Positions 26,091-42,075 of a DNA stretch of 64,000 nucleotides are shown here, piece after piece. Positions within the stretch are counted from its first letter, which is position 1, and every line of letters begins with the position of its first letter. The translations under genes and the position numbers were made by a program. The notes under the pieces were generated by a model, which was not told the DNA's origin, did not search any database, and was given only the letters and a program-made list of their open reading frames with translations. Source of the stretch: Odobenus rosmarus divergens. Lineage: Eukaryota > Chordata > Mammalia > Carnivora > Odobenidae. The stretch lies in the NCBI RefSeq assembly GCF_000321225.1, contig NW_004451418.1, positions 149,226 through 213,225 on the forward strand, read 5' to 3'.

Positions 26091-26310
26091 ACTCTGACTT
26101 ATTAATTACAACTGCTGTAATTAATCACATCCTCATCTGGTCCCATGGCACCTATCACATTGTAGTACAGTCGTCTGAATTAGTCACCCCACTGAACCAT
26201 TTATTTATGACAGGGTTCCTGTCTGTTCCTATTTGTGTCTCCAGTATCCAGCATGGTGAATCGTGACAAGCACACAGTAAGTGCTCAGTGCACATATGTT
26301 GACTTAAATC
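26090..26310 (+). repeat. L2-like remnant, uncertain
   Basis: The text gacagggttcctgtctgttcc, tgtctccagtatccagcatgg and cacacagtaagtgctcagtg fits an L2 3' end. A similar tail lies at 30985-31150 and another at 50775-50960. Confidence 0.45.
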
Positions 26311-26379
26311 TAAAGGATAAGAATATCAAAGAATGTTTAGTGTAGGGGTAGAACCAAGATTGACCAAAGAACCAGAACC

Positions 26380-27415
26380 TTCAACCGCTCCTGGATAGAA
26401 TGTCAATCAATATAACTACTTTGGAAAACCCTTGGGAAATATCTGCTAAAGCTGTACACACCCTAGGACCTGTTAATTCCACTCCCAATAGAAATGTGTG
26501 CAGACAAGTATGAAAAGATGCACCCTGGATCATTCACAGCAGTCCTGTTTATAAAAGCTCCAAATTGGCAACCACCCAAATGGTAGAAAAGGTAAATAGA
26601 GACGTGCAACCTAGACAGTGATGAGAATGAATGACTGATAACTACAAACAGCAATATGGAAGACTCTCACGACATTGAACAAAAGATGTGAGACCTCAGG
26701 GAGCATATGCTGTAGGATTCCACCAACGTAGGATTCCACTGATGTTTGAAATCAGGCAAAACCAATACCGGGTCATTACACTGATTACTTCTGGTGGGAA
26801 ATGGGGACTAACTAGAAGGTGGTGCGGGAGTGATGGGGGTGTTTTCGTTATTTGGTGTTGAGGTAACATTGACATATGATGAAATTTGATTTTTTTTCGA
26901 TAAGGGCCCGATTCAGTGAGTTTTGACAAATGCAGACAGTTGTGTAGCCACTATCCTAATCGAGACATAGAACATTTCATCCCAGGGAGCTCCCTCAGGA
27001 ACCTTCTATTCTCTTTCTCTCTCTCTTTTTTTTTTAAAGATTTTCTTTATTTATTTAATTGACACAGAGAGAGAGAGAAACAGAGAGAGAGGGAACACAA
27101 GCAGGGGGCGTGGGAGAGGGAGAAGCACGCTTCCCGCCGAGCAGGGAGCCCGATGCGGGGCTCGATCCCAGGACCCTGGGACCATGACCTGAGCCGAAGG
27201 CAGACGCTTAACTGACTGAGCCACCCAGGCGCCCCTCTATTCTCTTTCTTAACTTTGGTCATGAGTGTGTTAGCTTTGTGAAAATTCACTGAGCCACACG
27301 TTTATGACACGTGTACATTTTTCCGATTGTATGTTATACATCAGTCCAATGTTCAAAGGGTTTATTTATTTATTTATTTATTTTTGAAGACTGTTAAAAA
27401 AAAAAAAAGCGTTGG
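26380..27415 (+). mobile_element. Old L1 remnant, plus strand, split by CAN-SINE
   Basis: Diverged matches to L1 ORF2 3' sequence are seen (ccactcccaatagaaatgtg, cattcacagcagtcctgttt) and continue past the SINE at 27019-27235 with an L1-like 3' region ending in poly(A) near 27400. A different L1 fragment on the minus strand lies next to it. Confidence 0.6.
27019..27235 (-). mobile_element. CAN-SINE
   Basis: The minus-strand element ends at 27235 with the head (ggggcgcctgggtggctcag) and has its tail near 27025. A 14 bp target-site duplication, tctattctctttct, lies at 27005-27018 and 27236-27249. The copy is close to consensus and is inserted in an old L1 remnant. Confidence 0.95.
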
Positions 27416-27794
27416 CCCCAAAGAATGGCAGTTGGCTATGGGATGGCCGGTTGGGTGGCAGAAGGAATGAATGAGGAGCAGTGGGGAAGGCGACTGGAAT
27501 GGCACAGGGCAGAGATCTTGAAGAGGAAACAGTGAGTTTGCTTTTATCTCAAGCTTCGGTTTTGTATATTTGCTGATGGTGATTGGTGTGAACCAGCCTT
27601 TATCTTCCTAGTATGGGATCCCTGCTTTCGTCCTTTTTTTTCTCCTGATAATTCTCCTTAATTTTCTCCTGTAAGAGCGGGGCAGAGTGCTCAAGAGTCG
27701 CTCCATGGAGGGCTTTCTCCTGAGACCTGGGGAAGGCGGCCTTGGCCTCCACTCAGTAGAGTCAGTCCCCAGGTGAGGATCCGAAAACATTCTT

Positions 27795-27993
27795 TTTTTT
27801 TTTTTTTTTAAAGATTTTATTTATTTGAGAGAGAGAATGAGAGAGAGAGAGAGCATGAGAGGGGGTAGGGTCCGAGGGAGAAGCAGACTCCCCGCCGAGC
27901 AGGGAGCCCGATGCGGGACTCGATCCCGGGACTCCAGGATCGTGACCTGAGCCGAAGGCAGTCGCTTGACCAACTGAGCCACCCAAGCGCCTT
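27795..27993 (-). mobile_element. CAN-SINE
   Basis: The minus-strand element has its head at the right edge and a long T run at the left. A perfect 14 bp target-site duplication, ccgaaaacattctt, lies at 27781-27794 and 27994-28007. The perfect duplication and low divergence suggest a fairly young insertion. Confidence 0.95.
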
Positions 27994-28007
27994 CCGAAAA
28001 CATTCTT

Positions 28008-30504
28008 GAAGAAAGGCCTTCCCTCCAGAGCAATCAGCATAGAGCATCCCACTCTCTTTTGACTGGAAGAATCTTCATTATGTGGCTCTGAGGCATGAAG
28101 CCTCTGGAAATCTCTTCCTGCTCAGGGCTGGTCCCTGAGGGGGGATTTGAAGGCTCCTTGGGGACAGGACCACATCAGTGGTCTGGGTTTCCCTGGTCTT
28201 CCCCTGTGTAAATACCTCACCTTAGTTATACCGACAACCGGGGGCAATGAGTTACTTTAGAAGCTCCAAAGAGGATTTTGTCCTGGGAAATCCTGGCTTT
28301 CCTCTTTGCCTTCTCCTGCCTCCTTGTCCATTTGCTAAGCTCTCCAGAGATAAAACAAAACCAAACCCAGGCTGGGTGTAGAAGGGAGTATAGGAGGACA
28401 GAGCTGGACAAAGAGAAACCGCATGTCTTCTGGTGTGAAATTTTGAACCGGTGCTTGTTGAGATCTGCTAATGCCCCATTTCTCTAAGGAATTAAAGGTG
28501 TACCTCATTTAGGACCTAACATGCAGCCATGAACTTTGTGAAAAATAAAGTTGGCTGCACAGAAAAAATTCCTTTTTTCTTTTTTAAAAGTCAGGCTTGA
28601 AATTTTTATATCCTTTGAGTCATGTTTTTGAAGCAACTGGCCAGTTGATTCAAGAAATGTTACTTTCCCAGTTCAAACATGACATTTTGAAAATCATCCA
28701 TGAATTACATGCCTCAGGAATGAAAGGCTTTTCTGTGCCATTTAAAAGTTGTCTTTATTTTATTTTATTATTTTTTTTTATTTTTAGGGCAATTATGAAT
28801 ATCTGTAGGGGCATATTTATTACTCCCAGAACAGGTAGAAAATTAGCAAAGTCATAAAGTTCTTACCCAGCTTTGCTTTTGCAGCTGTGTCTCAACCCAG
28901 TCCCTCTACCACTTGCCCTGCCGCTAAAATGGTTGAGGATGATGTTCTTTTTACCATTCCAGGCAAGGCACTGATCTTTGTATGTTGGCTTTCCAAACTT
29001 CTACATGGAGATGGAGGTAGAAAAAAATACAAAAAAAACACAAAACAAAACAAAACAAAAAACCCCAACTGTCTCTAAGCTTTGTTCTTCTGGTTCAACA
29101 AAGAGTTGCTAGTTCCATAAATTTCTTTCTTAAGAAGTCTTACCTTCTGATCCCAGAAAGTGCCCCTCTTCTTCTAATCCCATATGGTAAACCAATACTA
29201 AGCTTCAGAAAAGCACCAGGCTATAAGCTTTCTGTCTTAATTTATACTACTGTATTCAGGATCTGTACACATAGATGTATGTTCCTGTGGATACCCACCC
29301 AGTAATTACCGTGGCAAGCCTTTAATTAGTCTGAAATAGTGCAGGCATAATGGTGACAACCCACACATTTTTCCATTGGAAATTGTAAGTGAATGACAAA
29401 GGGAGAACCCCGTCTTCCCTCCCCACACATAACTTCCTGTGAAGCTTTTTCATGATTGTGTATGGCAGGCCAGAATCCCTGCTCTTGGGGGTATTGATCA
29501 CTGTCGCTCAGTTTATTAGAACAGTGCTACTCAAAGTGTGGTCAGTGGAGCAGCGCTGATTTGTAGTCAGCAAGGAGATGAATTCGAAAGTTAGGAGATG
29601 GTTTCACCAATTTTTAGAGGGATCTGGCAGAGTCATTTGCTGTCTGTCGGATCTATTCATAAAAACTGGGGCTTATTATTTGTTTTGTAAAAGCTCAAAA
29701 ATCTAGTAGAGCCCCAATCTCTTGTCAGAATGAGTTTTCTTTTTTTGGTAGAGCTATCACCAACGGCAAAACCTCCTCTCCACAGGAGCATGATGATAAT
29801 AATAGCAAGCTTACATTTGAATGGCGTTCAGTAGGTATTAAAGCATAAAGTTACGTCTTGGTTTGGGACTCTCCCAGAAGAGAATCCAGAGAGAATGATC
29901 TGAGCAGATAGCACACTGGAGAAATGATTCTGGTGAGCAACAGAAGGGGGGTGGGGGAAGAAACACGGGGATGGGAAGGAAGCCAATAAATGGCGTGTTA
30001 GCAAGGAAGTTACCGCTGTGGGTGACGGGAGCTCAGTCAGACTGGGAAGCTCTGAGAATAGTATAAAATATGCTTCAGAATTGCTCCACTTGAGGGTGAG
30101 GAGGCTGGGGTATTCATCCACATAGTTCCTCTTGGTCAGCTGTTAAGTGCTCCTTGCGGGGGGGCACTGTTAACTCCCTGGCACTTTACTCTGTTCCTCG
30201 TGCAAGCCAAGGGGCCCCAGTGCCCAGAGAAAGCGATCAGGCAAAGGCTTGATCAGCCTCAGGTGGACTTCCAGCTGAGAGTTAGGCTGGTGGACATAGA
30301 TGTGTAGGAAGTGTGGTAAGTGCCAAGGGGGATGTGCCAACCAGTAGGTAGACCAGGTGGTCTTATCCAATTGATAGATGGGAAACTGAGGTCCAATTTA
30401 GCAGTATAATGCAATGTGGAAGATGGTGAGGGGCTGGGGAGAACTTCTCTTCTTTGGTCGCCTACTTTGGGCCCATCCAGAGTCCCTTCTGCTGACTTTC
30501 ATTC
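28008..30504. other. Intergenic sequence, mostly unique
   Basis: A possible hAT-like start lies near 29522 (gctactcaaagtgtggtcagtgg). A-rich and T-rich stretches occur near 28750 and 29020-29060. No gene is recognised. Confidence 0.55.
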
Positions 30505-30975
30505 CTGCCTTGTGTAACCAGGTAGTTGGTGGTCTACTGCTGTGGCAGACACAGGCTGAGTGCTCACATTGCCTATCTCAGCTTCCTGCACCCCCAACAG
30601 CCCCAACTAAACTCTATTTCCCAATCGTCCTCGCAGAAGAGTGTGGCATGGAACAGGGCTGTGGAGATGGAGAGGAAATGATGTACAGTACTTCTCTGCT
30701 TGACCTACGCAAACCTTTATGGTTGTCCTGCCTGCTCTTTACTCTTCAAGCAGGCTGGAATAGAGATGACCCCCAGGACGTCCTAGAGAGTCACAACTTG
30801 AAGATGGCTGAGCCACAGTATGGAAGGAGCCTGGACCCCTGGGTCATCACTTAGAAGACAGCCACTTGACCAGAAACAGACCCTAGCTTTTTACTGTGTC
30901 AAGCCACTGTGATTTTGAGGATTATCTATTAGAGCAACTAGTATTGCCATAAATAATGCAACATACGTGTGTGAC
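30505..30975 (+). mobile_element. LTR-like medium-reiterated repeat, uncertain
   Basis: The pattern (ctctatttcccaatcgtcc, gcaggctggaatagagatga, ctttttactgtgtcaagccactgtgattttgagg) resembles common old LTR-type repeats. It contains a 146-codon open frame at 30414-30854 that matches no protein I know. The family and edges are not resolved. Confidence 0.4.
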
Positions 30976-33018
30976 CAAATAATTTATTTTTCTTTATATC
31001 ACTTATCATTATCTCAGATTATGTACTTATTTATTTTTTGGCTGTCTGCCCTCCAACAGAAAGACTTGGATTTGCATACTGTTGTGTCTCTGGTATCTGG
31101 AACAATGCCTGGCAACTAGGAGATATTCAATATATAGTTGCCAAATGACTAAATCCCAACGTCTAAGCTTCATGGCACACGGTATCTGACAGGCCCCAGG
31201 AGCTTCGTGGCTCTTAGTTTGTTCTCATAACAACTGTGTGAGGAAACGGAAATGCACAGAGGCTGATTAACCTGTCCAGTGGAACCCTGCCGGCAGGTGT
31301 GGGAGCCGGGACTGGAATAGAGGTTGTTTGAGTCAACCTTCAAATTCTTAAGTCCTCTCTGCACTTTGCCTGACGTCTGCCCAGTGCAGTGCTATGAGCT
31401 CGGGGTGTGGAAAAGTAAGGGACACGACAGCTGCCCCAGAGGCCCACCCAACCGACGACAGCATGGGGCTTGCCTGCGGGAGGGAAAACAGGCCAGACTC
31501 TGTTCTTCTAGAAATGTTGAGCTAGGTTACTGACCCAACCAGAGCCAGAGCTCAGTTATAGGAGCAAGAACGATCGAGCTGAGCAGAGTATGCAGAAATA
31601 AAGCCAGATCCTTTGTGCCCAATATGAGACACTATAAGGGTTGATGCAGGGACATTTGGCAGATTTGAACAATCTGAGTAAAGGCAGAGTAAGTTAGAGA
31701 AAAACAAACAAAAACCAAACTGATCCTGTGAGTGTCGGAAGGGAGTAGAAGGAAGGGAGTGTGAGGAAGGGAGTAGAGCAAGGATTAAGGTTATGAATAT
31801 TGGCTTGGTGTTTAGAAAGAACTAGCTTCAACCAGCTCTTCCAAACACTCCGGAGACTATAATCATGGTGGACGATTTTACTGGGGCCAGGGAGAAAGCC
31901 CCGTATGTCCCAGTCCTCTTTCTCAACTTTCCCATGTGTGGCCACTAGAGGGCCTTGGGCATCTCTGTTTGCCCCTCTTGGCTCGCTCACACGGGGCACC
32001 CAAGAGGCCCAGTGGATTATTAGAAAAGGGACTCTTTTTCCGGGTAGAAGCGAAGGAGCAAAAAATCTGATGCGAAGTCTTTGTAGAGCACTTGCTGAGG
32101 GGTCATATTTAGGGGCTGCGGGTGAGGGTGCAGGCAGCCTACTGTGCTACAGGTGAAGTTGGCCCTTGAGCTCATGATCCACTTGCAAGGAAGGAATTAC
32201 TTGGGGTTACCCTGGACCTGGCTTGAGGTCCTGTGCTGAAAATAAGATTGCCTTGTCTTATCAGATACCCGAGTAGAGGGGTTCTGGCTTTCTGAGCATC
32301 ACTCATTGGCTTTGGGACTGAAAACTAGCATATCCTGATAGAGGCAGACCATAGTTCAGCAAATTTCCAGAGGCGTGGCACTAACCTGATGATGTATAGG
32401 AGACCAGGGATGTATTCAGTAGGCAAAGAGCCCAGGGGCCCTCCCCGGTCCCCAATTCACCTCATCTTCCAACTCTCATTTTACTAGGTCAGCAAGGTCT
32501 GATATGAAAAGGCAAAGAGCCTGTTGAAAATATTGCTCATATCAATCATTCTCACTTTAGTAGGAAAGACCTCTGTTCCTTTTAATCTTCCATGATAAAT
32601 CCTTAATAAAGACACCTTAGATATAGCTCTAAAACTTACTAATCTTGTTCCTCTGCTCATCACTCTAAATATACTGGCCTTCAGAAAACACCAATTTCAT
32701 TCCTTGTTCCTTGTTTTTATTCTTACTTTTTTCTAACTCCAAATATGTCCACTTCCCCCTCCCTCTTCTCTGCTTTATGAAATACCACTCCTCCATTAGC
32801 CCCAACAGGTACTTCCCTGATTCCTGCCTGTTTTCCCATAGTACTTTGCATTTACCCTTAAAGAAAACATTTATTAGAGGGTGTTATTGTACATTTTTTT
32901 CTCTCATCACTCAATTGAGCTTCTCATGTGTTTCATCTCCAGTCTCTGCTTGAATACCTGTCCCAACAGGGAACTCACCACCTCAAAGGCAATGCAATCC
33001 ATTGCAACCAACTTCCTT
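30976..33018. other. Intergenic sequence with L2 remnants
   Basis: An L2-like tail (30985-31150) and a weak MIR-like stretch near 31200-31330 are seen. The region 32660-33018 resembles an old LINE or MIR-like repeat that continues past the SINE at 33019-33217. No gene is recognised. Confidence 0.5.
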
Positions 33019-33217
33019 TTTTTTTTTTTTAAAGATTTTATTTATTTATTTGACAGCGAGACACAGCAAGAGAGGGAACACAAGCAGGGGGAGTGGGAGA
33101 GGGAGAAGCAGGCTTCTGGTGGAGCAGGAAGCCCAGTGCGGGGCTCAATCCCAGGACCCTGGGATCATGACCTGAGCCAAAGGCAGACACTTAAAGACTG
33201 AGCTACCCAGGCACCCC
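33019..33217 (-). mobile_element. CAN-SINE
   Basis: A minus-strand element with head ggggtgcctgggtagctcag near 33217 and tail near 33030. The near-duplicate flanks caaccaacttcctt and caaccaaatttcctt mark the target site. It splits an older repeat remnant. Confidence 0.93.
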
Positions 33218-33688
33218 GCAACCAAATTTCCTTGCAAAAATGGTTTTCCTATTATTAGAAACCAAATCTGCTTCCCTGATATATATATTGATTCTCTCCC
33301 CATCAGTTCAGTTGTTTAAAATTCCTTCAGATGTCGATAAGGCTTCTTATGTCATAATTAGAAATAGCTCTTAAATATAAATATTCTGAGAAGGGAAATA
33401 CATGGGTAATTCATTCTAAAGTGTATATGACTGATAAAATCTTTTCCAAAAGAACAGATTTTATTAGGGGAACTTAGGGGTGGGATCAAGAATACCAAAG
33501 ACACCACCAGGACACCAATAATTTGATATAGTAGAAAGAGCATTGGGCTAGGAAATGAAAGATGGGTCCAATGTGATATATGTTTTATTCCTGGGTTTTG
33601 GTTTTCTCATCTGGATAATGAATAATCTGCATGATGAGTAGTTCTACTTACTTCTGTCATTGCAGAATTTTGTCCTCTCACCTGGATG

Positions 33689-33882
33689 GTCTTTTTTTTT
33701 GGAAAGGGATGGGGCGGGGGAGGTAGGGGAAGGGGTAGGGGTAGAGGGAGAGAGAGAACCTTAAGCAGGCTCCAAGCCTAGCATGGAGCCTGACACGGAG
33801 CTTGATCTCACGACCCTGAGACCATGACCTGAGCCGAAATTTAGAGTTGGATGCTTAACCAACTGAGCCACCCAGGTGCCCC
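33689..33882 (-). mobile_element. CAN-SINE with G-rich internal tract
   Basis: A minus-strand element with its head at 33882 (ggggcacctgggtggctcag). Flanks tcacctgga and ttacctgga look like the target-site duplication. The usual CT-rich middle appears on the plus strand as runs of G. It lies just past the likely 3' end of ISM1. Confidence 0.92.
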
Positions 33883-34070
33883 TTACCTGGACTCTCAAGC
33901 CGTTGCTCTGGCCTGCTTTCCTTAGCTCTTTCTTAGCTCTGAGTGGGCAAAAACTTACCTGTGTGTCAATGAGTTCAGCCTCCTGGGGACTGGCTTGACA
34001 TTCTTGGTGCCAAAGATGCCATGAGTTATACCACCCACCATCACATCAATCAATGAGCCTTTTATTCCCA

Positions 34071-35367
34071 CCTGGTTTGAACCTTCCTTTCTCCTGCCTT
34101 GACGCCCTGGGCTTACTCTTTATGGTATTTGCATCATAAATATTTGCAGGTAACACATTTATTGCAGGTAACACATTTTATTATGATTTTATGATATATT
34201 CTCTTTTCCTGGAGTTTTGCAAGGAAAAATTGCATAAGAACAAACTCTTTGTTTGTCTTAAGTTCCACACTACATAACCAGGTCATATTACAATGCTTGA
34301 TGCACAAGACTCAATGACTCAATAAATACTTTACAAAAATAATGTAGTTTTTCCCCCTTTCTTAAAACATAAAAAAAAAATTAGGATTTTCTAGACTTGA
34401 GTCCCCCTACTCTTTTTATATGTATTTACTGGTAATATATTGGTGGAGAAAAAAATTGTTATGATGGTATTAGAATAAAATAGATGAAATGAGGTCCATG
34501 TTCTTTTCCCATCTATTTTGCTTTTATTTTTTCTTTCGGAAAAGTGCTACTACCTGTTTTTATGTCCGACCTTCCCGCAGGCTTCTGAACCTCCCACTAA
34601 GACATGAGCGGAACTTCTGCCACTCTGAAGCCTTTTAGTAGAATTATAGCATTATGCTAATATTGGCCTTATATTTTAAAGCCTATTTAAAAACCAGTCC
34701 TCAGATTTGCCCTTAAAATACCCCTGTGCCCCCCACCCCCTATCCAATCTTAGGCAAGGGCATGTTGGAAGCCGAGATGCCAGCAAGGTGCGTCATGACT
34801 AAAGAACATTTGGTTTAAGGTGGGCGTTTTCTTGTTTTTGATACACTTCTGTTGAGTTACTTAGTTTTAAAAAAGTTACTCCAAAATTCCCTTTCTCTTC
34901 CACCTCCTTAAGCCCCTGTCTGAACTCTCACAGAAGTGATTAAACAGTTTCACAACTCCAGCGAAAAGGTTATGCTTAAGTCACATTCATATTAAATAAG
35001 TTATCTATAAAAACTGCTTATAACGTTTTCAACTCAGTCTTTCCCCCTTTGCTTCTCCTGGAAGCGCAGGATCTGGGTGTGAATCGAATCCCACCCACTA
35101 TGGCTTCCAGGTTCTTCTGGCTCCTTTGCCCTCATCCTCCTGCTGACATCACCCCTCAGAGGGATTCCAAGGAGCTCTGCGGGCATTTCGGACGGCAAGG
35201 TGGCTTCAGACGGCAGTCGCCCGGGCCTGGGGCGCACCCCTAATGTAATTTATGGAAAATACCCACGTGGTATATACAAATATCCATGGATGAGGAGAAG
35301 ACGAACTCTGCCCCGGCGGCAGATCAGCGCAGTGCGTTTGTGTCAAAATACCAGAGGTGACATCTCC
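34071..35367 (-). other. ISM1: Probable ISM1 3' untranslated region
   Basis: This is the sequence downstream of the ISM1 stop on the minus strand. It is repeat-poor next to the stop and becomes AT-rich. Minus-strand AATAAA hexamers (TTTATT on the plus strand) occur at 34523-34528, 34177-34182, 34158-34163 and 34071-34076, and any could direct polyadenylation. I chose the most distal of these as the limit because a CAN-SINE begins soon after, ending at about 33882. The true end cannot be fixed from sequence alone. Confidence 0.4.
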
Positions 35368-39430
<4,063 letters not shown>

Positions 39431-39520
39431 CAACTTCAAACAGTTTGGTGGCATTAAACTCTTCGCTTCCCGCCAGGAGACTCACTTCGGTGGCAGCTGT
39501 CCTGAAGGTGTCTTCAATTC
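39431..39520 (-). CDS. ISM1: ISM1 coding exon 5, linker between TSP1 and AMOP
   Basis: This 90 bp exon encodes [20 protein letters not shown] followed by FNATKLFEV, joining the TSP1 repeat to the AMOP domain. The Asn in FNATK is an N-glycosylation sequon (N-A-T). Acceptor is GTGTTTAG|GAATTG at 39520 and donor is GAAGTTG|GTAAGG at 39431 on the minus strand. Phase is 1 at both ends. The split codon with exon 4 rebuilds the Gly of NCPG, and the trailing G joins AC of exon 6 to give Asp. It is a short symmetric exon and could be skipped without a frameshift. Confidence 0.95.
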
Positions 39521-39884
39521 CTAAACACAGACAGGAGCTCATTTTCCCCTAGTTATATGGAAAAAGTGACCCCCCCCCACCTCCCCAGCAAATCAAGAAA
39601 CAAATACACCTGAACAAAGCCTTTTTTGTATTCATTACTACTCTTGGGTAGGAACTTGCCAGTGGAGAAACAGTAAAAAGCAGGTAGTCGAGCATAAAAT
39701 ATATTAAACCCCCAGATACCATTTGCAGCATGAAATCAGATCCAAATGTGCCTGAATGAGTCTTAAGGAACTCATTCACTAGGCCCCGGAATGGGGTTTG
39801 GGGCAGGAGGGGACACGTGTCTGTATGCAAGACTGTCTGTCTGGTGATGTCAGGGTGACAAACTGGATTAGAGGCAGTGGTTAA

Positions 39885-40105
39885 TATTTTGTCTAGTGGT
39901 CAATACCAGTTTTCAGGACCGACTGACTGGGTTCAAATCATTCCTAGCCTATAACCTCGGGCAAGCCACTTAACCTTCATGTGCCTCAACTTTCACATCT
40001 GCAAAATGAGAAGATCCAAATGCCCCACCTCATAGAGTTAAATGCAATCAATGACTTATGTGTAAAGAAAGCACTTCCAGCAGTAAGTGGTGAGTATTAG
40101 TTGAT
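39885..40105 (+). repeat. MIR element in ISM1 intron 4
   Basis: A forward MIR pattern: ctgactgggttcaaatcattcc, then aacctcgggcaagccacttaacctt, then catctgcaaaatgagaa. It is diverged. Confidence 0.7.
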
Positions 40106-40956
40106 AATTTCCCCAGGAGTATTTTCTAGCTCATTTTGAGGATATAGCAGTCCACAGCTAAAGAGCAGATACCTCACATTCTAGGACGTCTAGCACTGCC
40201 CATGATGCTTCAAAGAGAGTAAGCTGGGCTTGTCATTACTTGCTTTGAGTGGCTGAATCCAGTTTGTCTCATACTTGCTGGTTCCCCTCTCCCTCCCTCA
40301 AAATACCACTCCCATCCAGGCTTTCCTTACAAACAGGGTTGCTGTGCTAGCCGAGGCATCTGAGGAGGCTGGGGTGGTGGAACATGGTAGTCTATGTTGG
40401 TGGAGAACCTTGGCTGCCTGTGAGGCATGACTTGATTTCCTTTAAGGGGCTCTCTCTGGCTTTATGTGAGGCCCCTTGAACTTATTTGTAGGGTTGACCT
40501 AGGGGACAAGCTTTTACAGTGTAATCACTGCCAGGAGTGGGGGGGGATTGCCTGCTCCATGACTCTTTCCAGTAAGGCTGAGAATCAACAAACTAAATAA
40601 AGAAAGAGATCCTGTAAGAAAAAAAAATCCTTCATGTGCCAAAGGAACCCTGAAACACTGGACGGTTGGCCCAGGAACAGAGAGGCAGAAAGGATGGAAG
40701 AAGGGCAGGGTCAGAAGAGAAGAAAATGTATGAGCAGGGCTACTGGGAACATTGCTCTAGGTGGTGAGAGAAAACAAGAAGGAAACATTCAAAATGGTGG
40801 CAGAGAAACATTCAAAATGGTGGTCACCAGGTGGTAGACTTGGATCCGGGTACCAGCTCTGGACAAGAAAACAATAGGCAAGCCCCCGAGCCCCGACACT
40901 AAATGCTGTCTGTATCCACGAGTGGCTGAGCCCCATATCCTTCCTCCTGGTGGCAG

Positions 40957-41165
40957 TGGAATAGATTAATGGTTAAGACCATGGACTCTGGAATCAGACC
41001 GCCTGAATTCAGATTCAAGATTGATCTCTTGCTGCTTGTGTGACACATGCAAGTTAACCCCATGCCTGTTTCCACAGCTGTCGAGTGGGGGCAATAATAA
41101 ACACCCACTTCATGAGGCTATTGCAGGGATTAAATGAAATAAGGCACATGAAGACCTTAGAAATT
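40957..41165 (+). repeat. MIR element in ISM1 intron 4
   Basis: A forward MIR pattern: aatggttaagaccatggactctggaatcagaccgcctg, then gtgtgacacatgcaagttaacc, then gggattaaatgaaataaggca. Confidence 0.75.
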
Positions 41166-41217
41166 TGCTTGATACTTAAGTCCTCAAAAAATCCTATTCT
41201 CCATGATCTTCATTATC

Positions 41218-41298
41218 ATCTTTTTTTTCTTCTTCATCTTCTTCATATTCTTTCTCTTCCTTCTTCGTTGTCTTCCTCCTCTTCCTCCTTCTCTACTT
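41218..41298. repeat. CTT/TCC-rich pyrimidine tract
   Basis: About 80 bases of nearly pure pyrimidine in ISM1 intron 4, purine-rich on the transcript strand. Confidence 0.9.
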
Positions 41299-41573
41299 AT
41301 TATTATTTATGAGTTTATTTCCACCTATCTAAATCCCATCACATCAGACTTCTAACTCAGCTTCATTAACATGAGCATGAGAAAGATCAGGAAAAGCATC
41401 TTGATGATTACTCCACTTTCTGAAATCCACCCACATGCCTGACATAGACCAGAACAGCCACTTGTTAAATTTCAGCCCCATTTTCTACATATGCTCTTTG
41501 CTAACATATGCATGCCCAATCTGATCTTTCCTCTCTCCCCTCAGAAACCCATTTGCTCTTCTGCTTCTTCTTC

Positions 41574-41752
41574 TTTTTTTAATATTTTATTTATTTATTT
41601 GAGAGAGAGAGAGAGCACAAGATGGGGAGGGTCAGATGGAGAAGCAGATTCCCCACTGAGCAGGGAGCCCAACGTGGGACTCAATCCTGGGACTCCAGGA
41701 TCATGACCTGAGCCAAAGGCAGTTACTCAACTAACTGAGCCACCCAGGTGCC
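41574..41752 (-). mobile_element. CAN-SINE in ISM1 intron 4 (sense to gene)
   Basis: A minus-strand element with head gggcacctgggtggctcag near 41752 and an AAATAAATAAAATATT tail region near 41580. It is the only CAN-SINE inside the gene lying in the same orientation as ISM1. Confidence 0.92.
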
Positions 41753-41830
41753 CACTTCCACTTCTTTTTTGTTTCAAATCTCAGCCTTATGGTCTGACAA
41801 CTGAGTTCTAGGAGTAGAAAGAGGAAGTCT

Positions 41831-42066
41831 GGGGGCGCCTGGGTGGCTCAGTCGGTTATGTGCCGGACTCCTGATTTTGGCTTAGGTCGTGATCTGAGGG
41901 TTGTGAGATTGAGCCTTGCATCCGGCTCTGCGTTGAGTGTGGAGCCGGCTTGAGATTCTCTCCCTCTCCCTCTGCCCCTCCACTCGCTTGCAATCTCTCT
42001 GAAAGAAAGAAAGAAAGAAAGAAAGAGAAAGAAAGAAGGAAAGAAAGAAAAGAAAAGAAAAGAAAA
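41831..42066 (+). mobile_element. CAN-SINE with GAAA-expanded tail
   Basis: The head is gggggcgcctgggtggctcag and the middle is an older subtype (gactcctgattttggcttagg). The tail has become a GAAA microsatellite at about 42000-42066. The target site aggaagtct occurs at 41822-41830 and again at 42067-42075. Confidence 0.93.
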
Positions 42067-42075
42067 AGGAAGTCT

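Noticed and set aside
1..34000. Possible TASP1 exons in the flank facing TASP1
   Set aside because: TASP1 is the expected neighbour by human synteny, but no open frame here resembles the taspase/asparaginase-2 fold, so none is reported.
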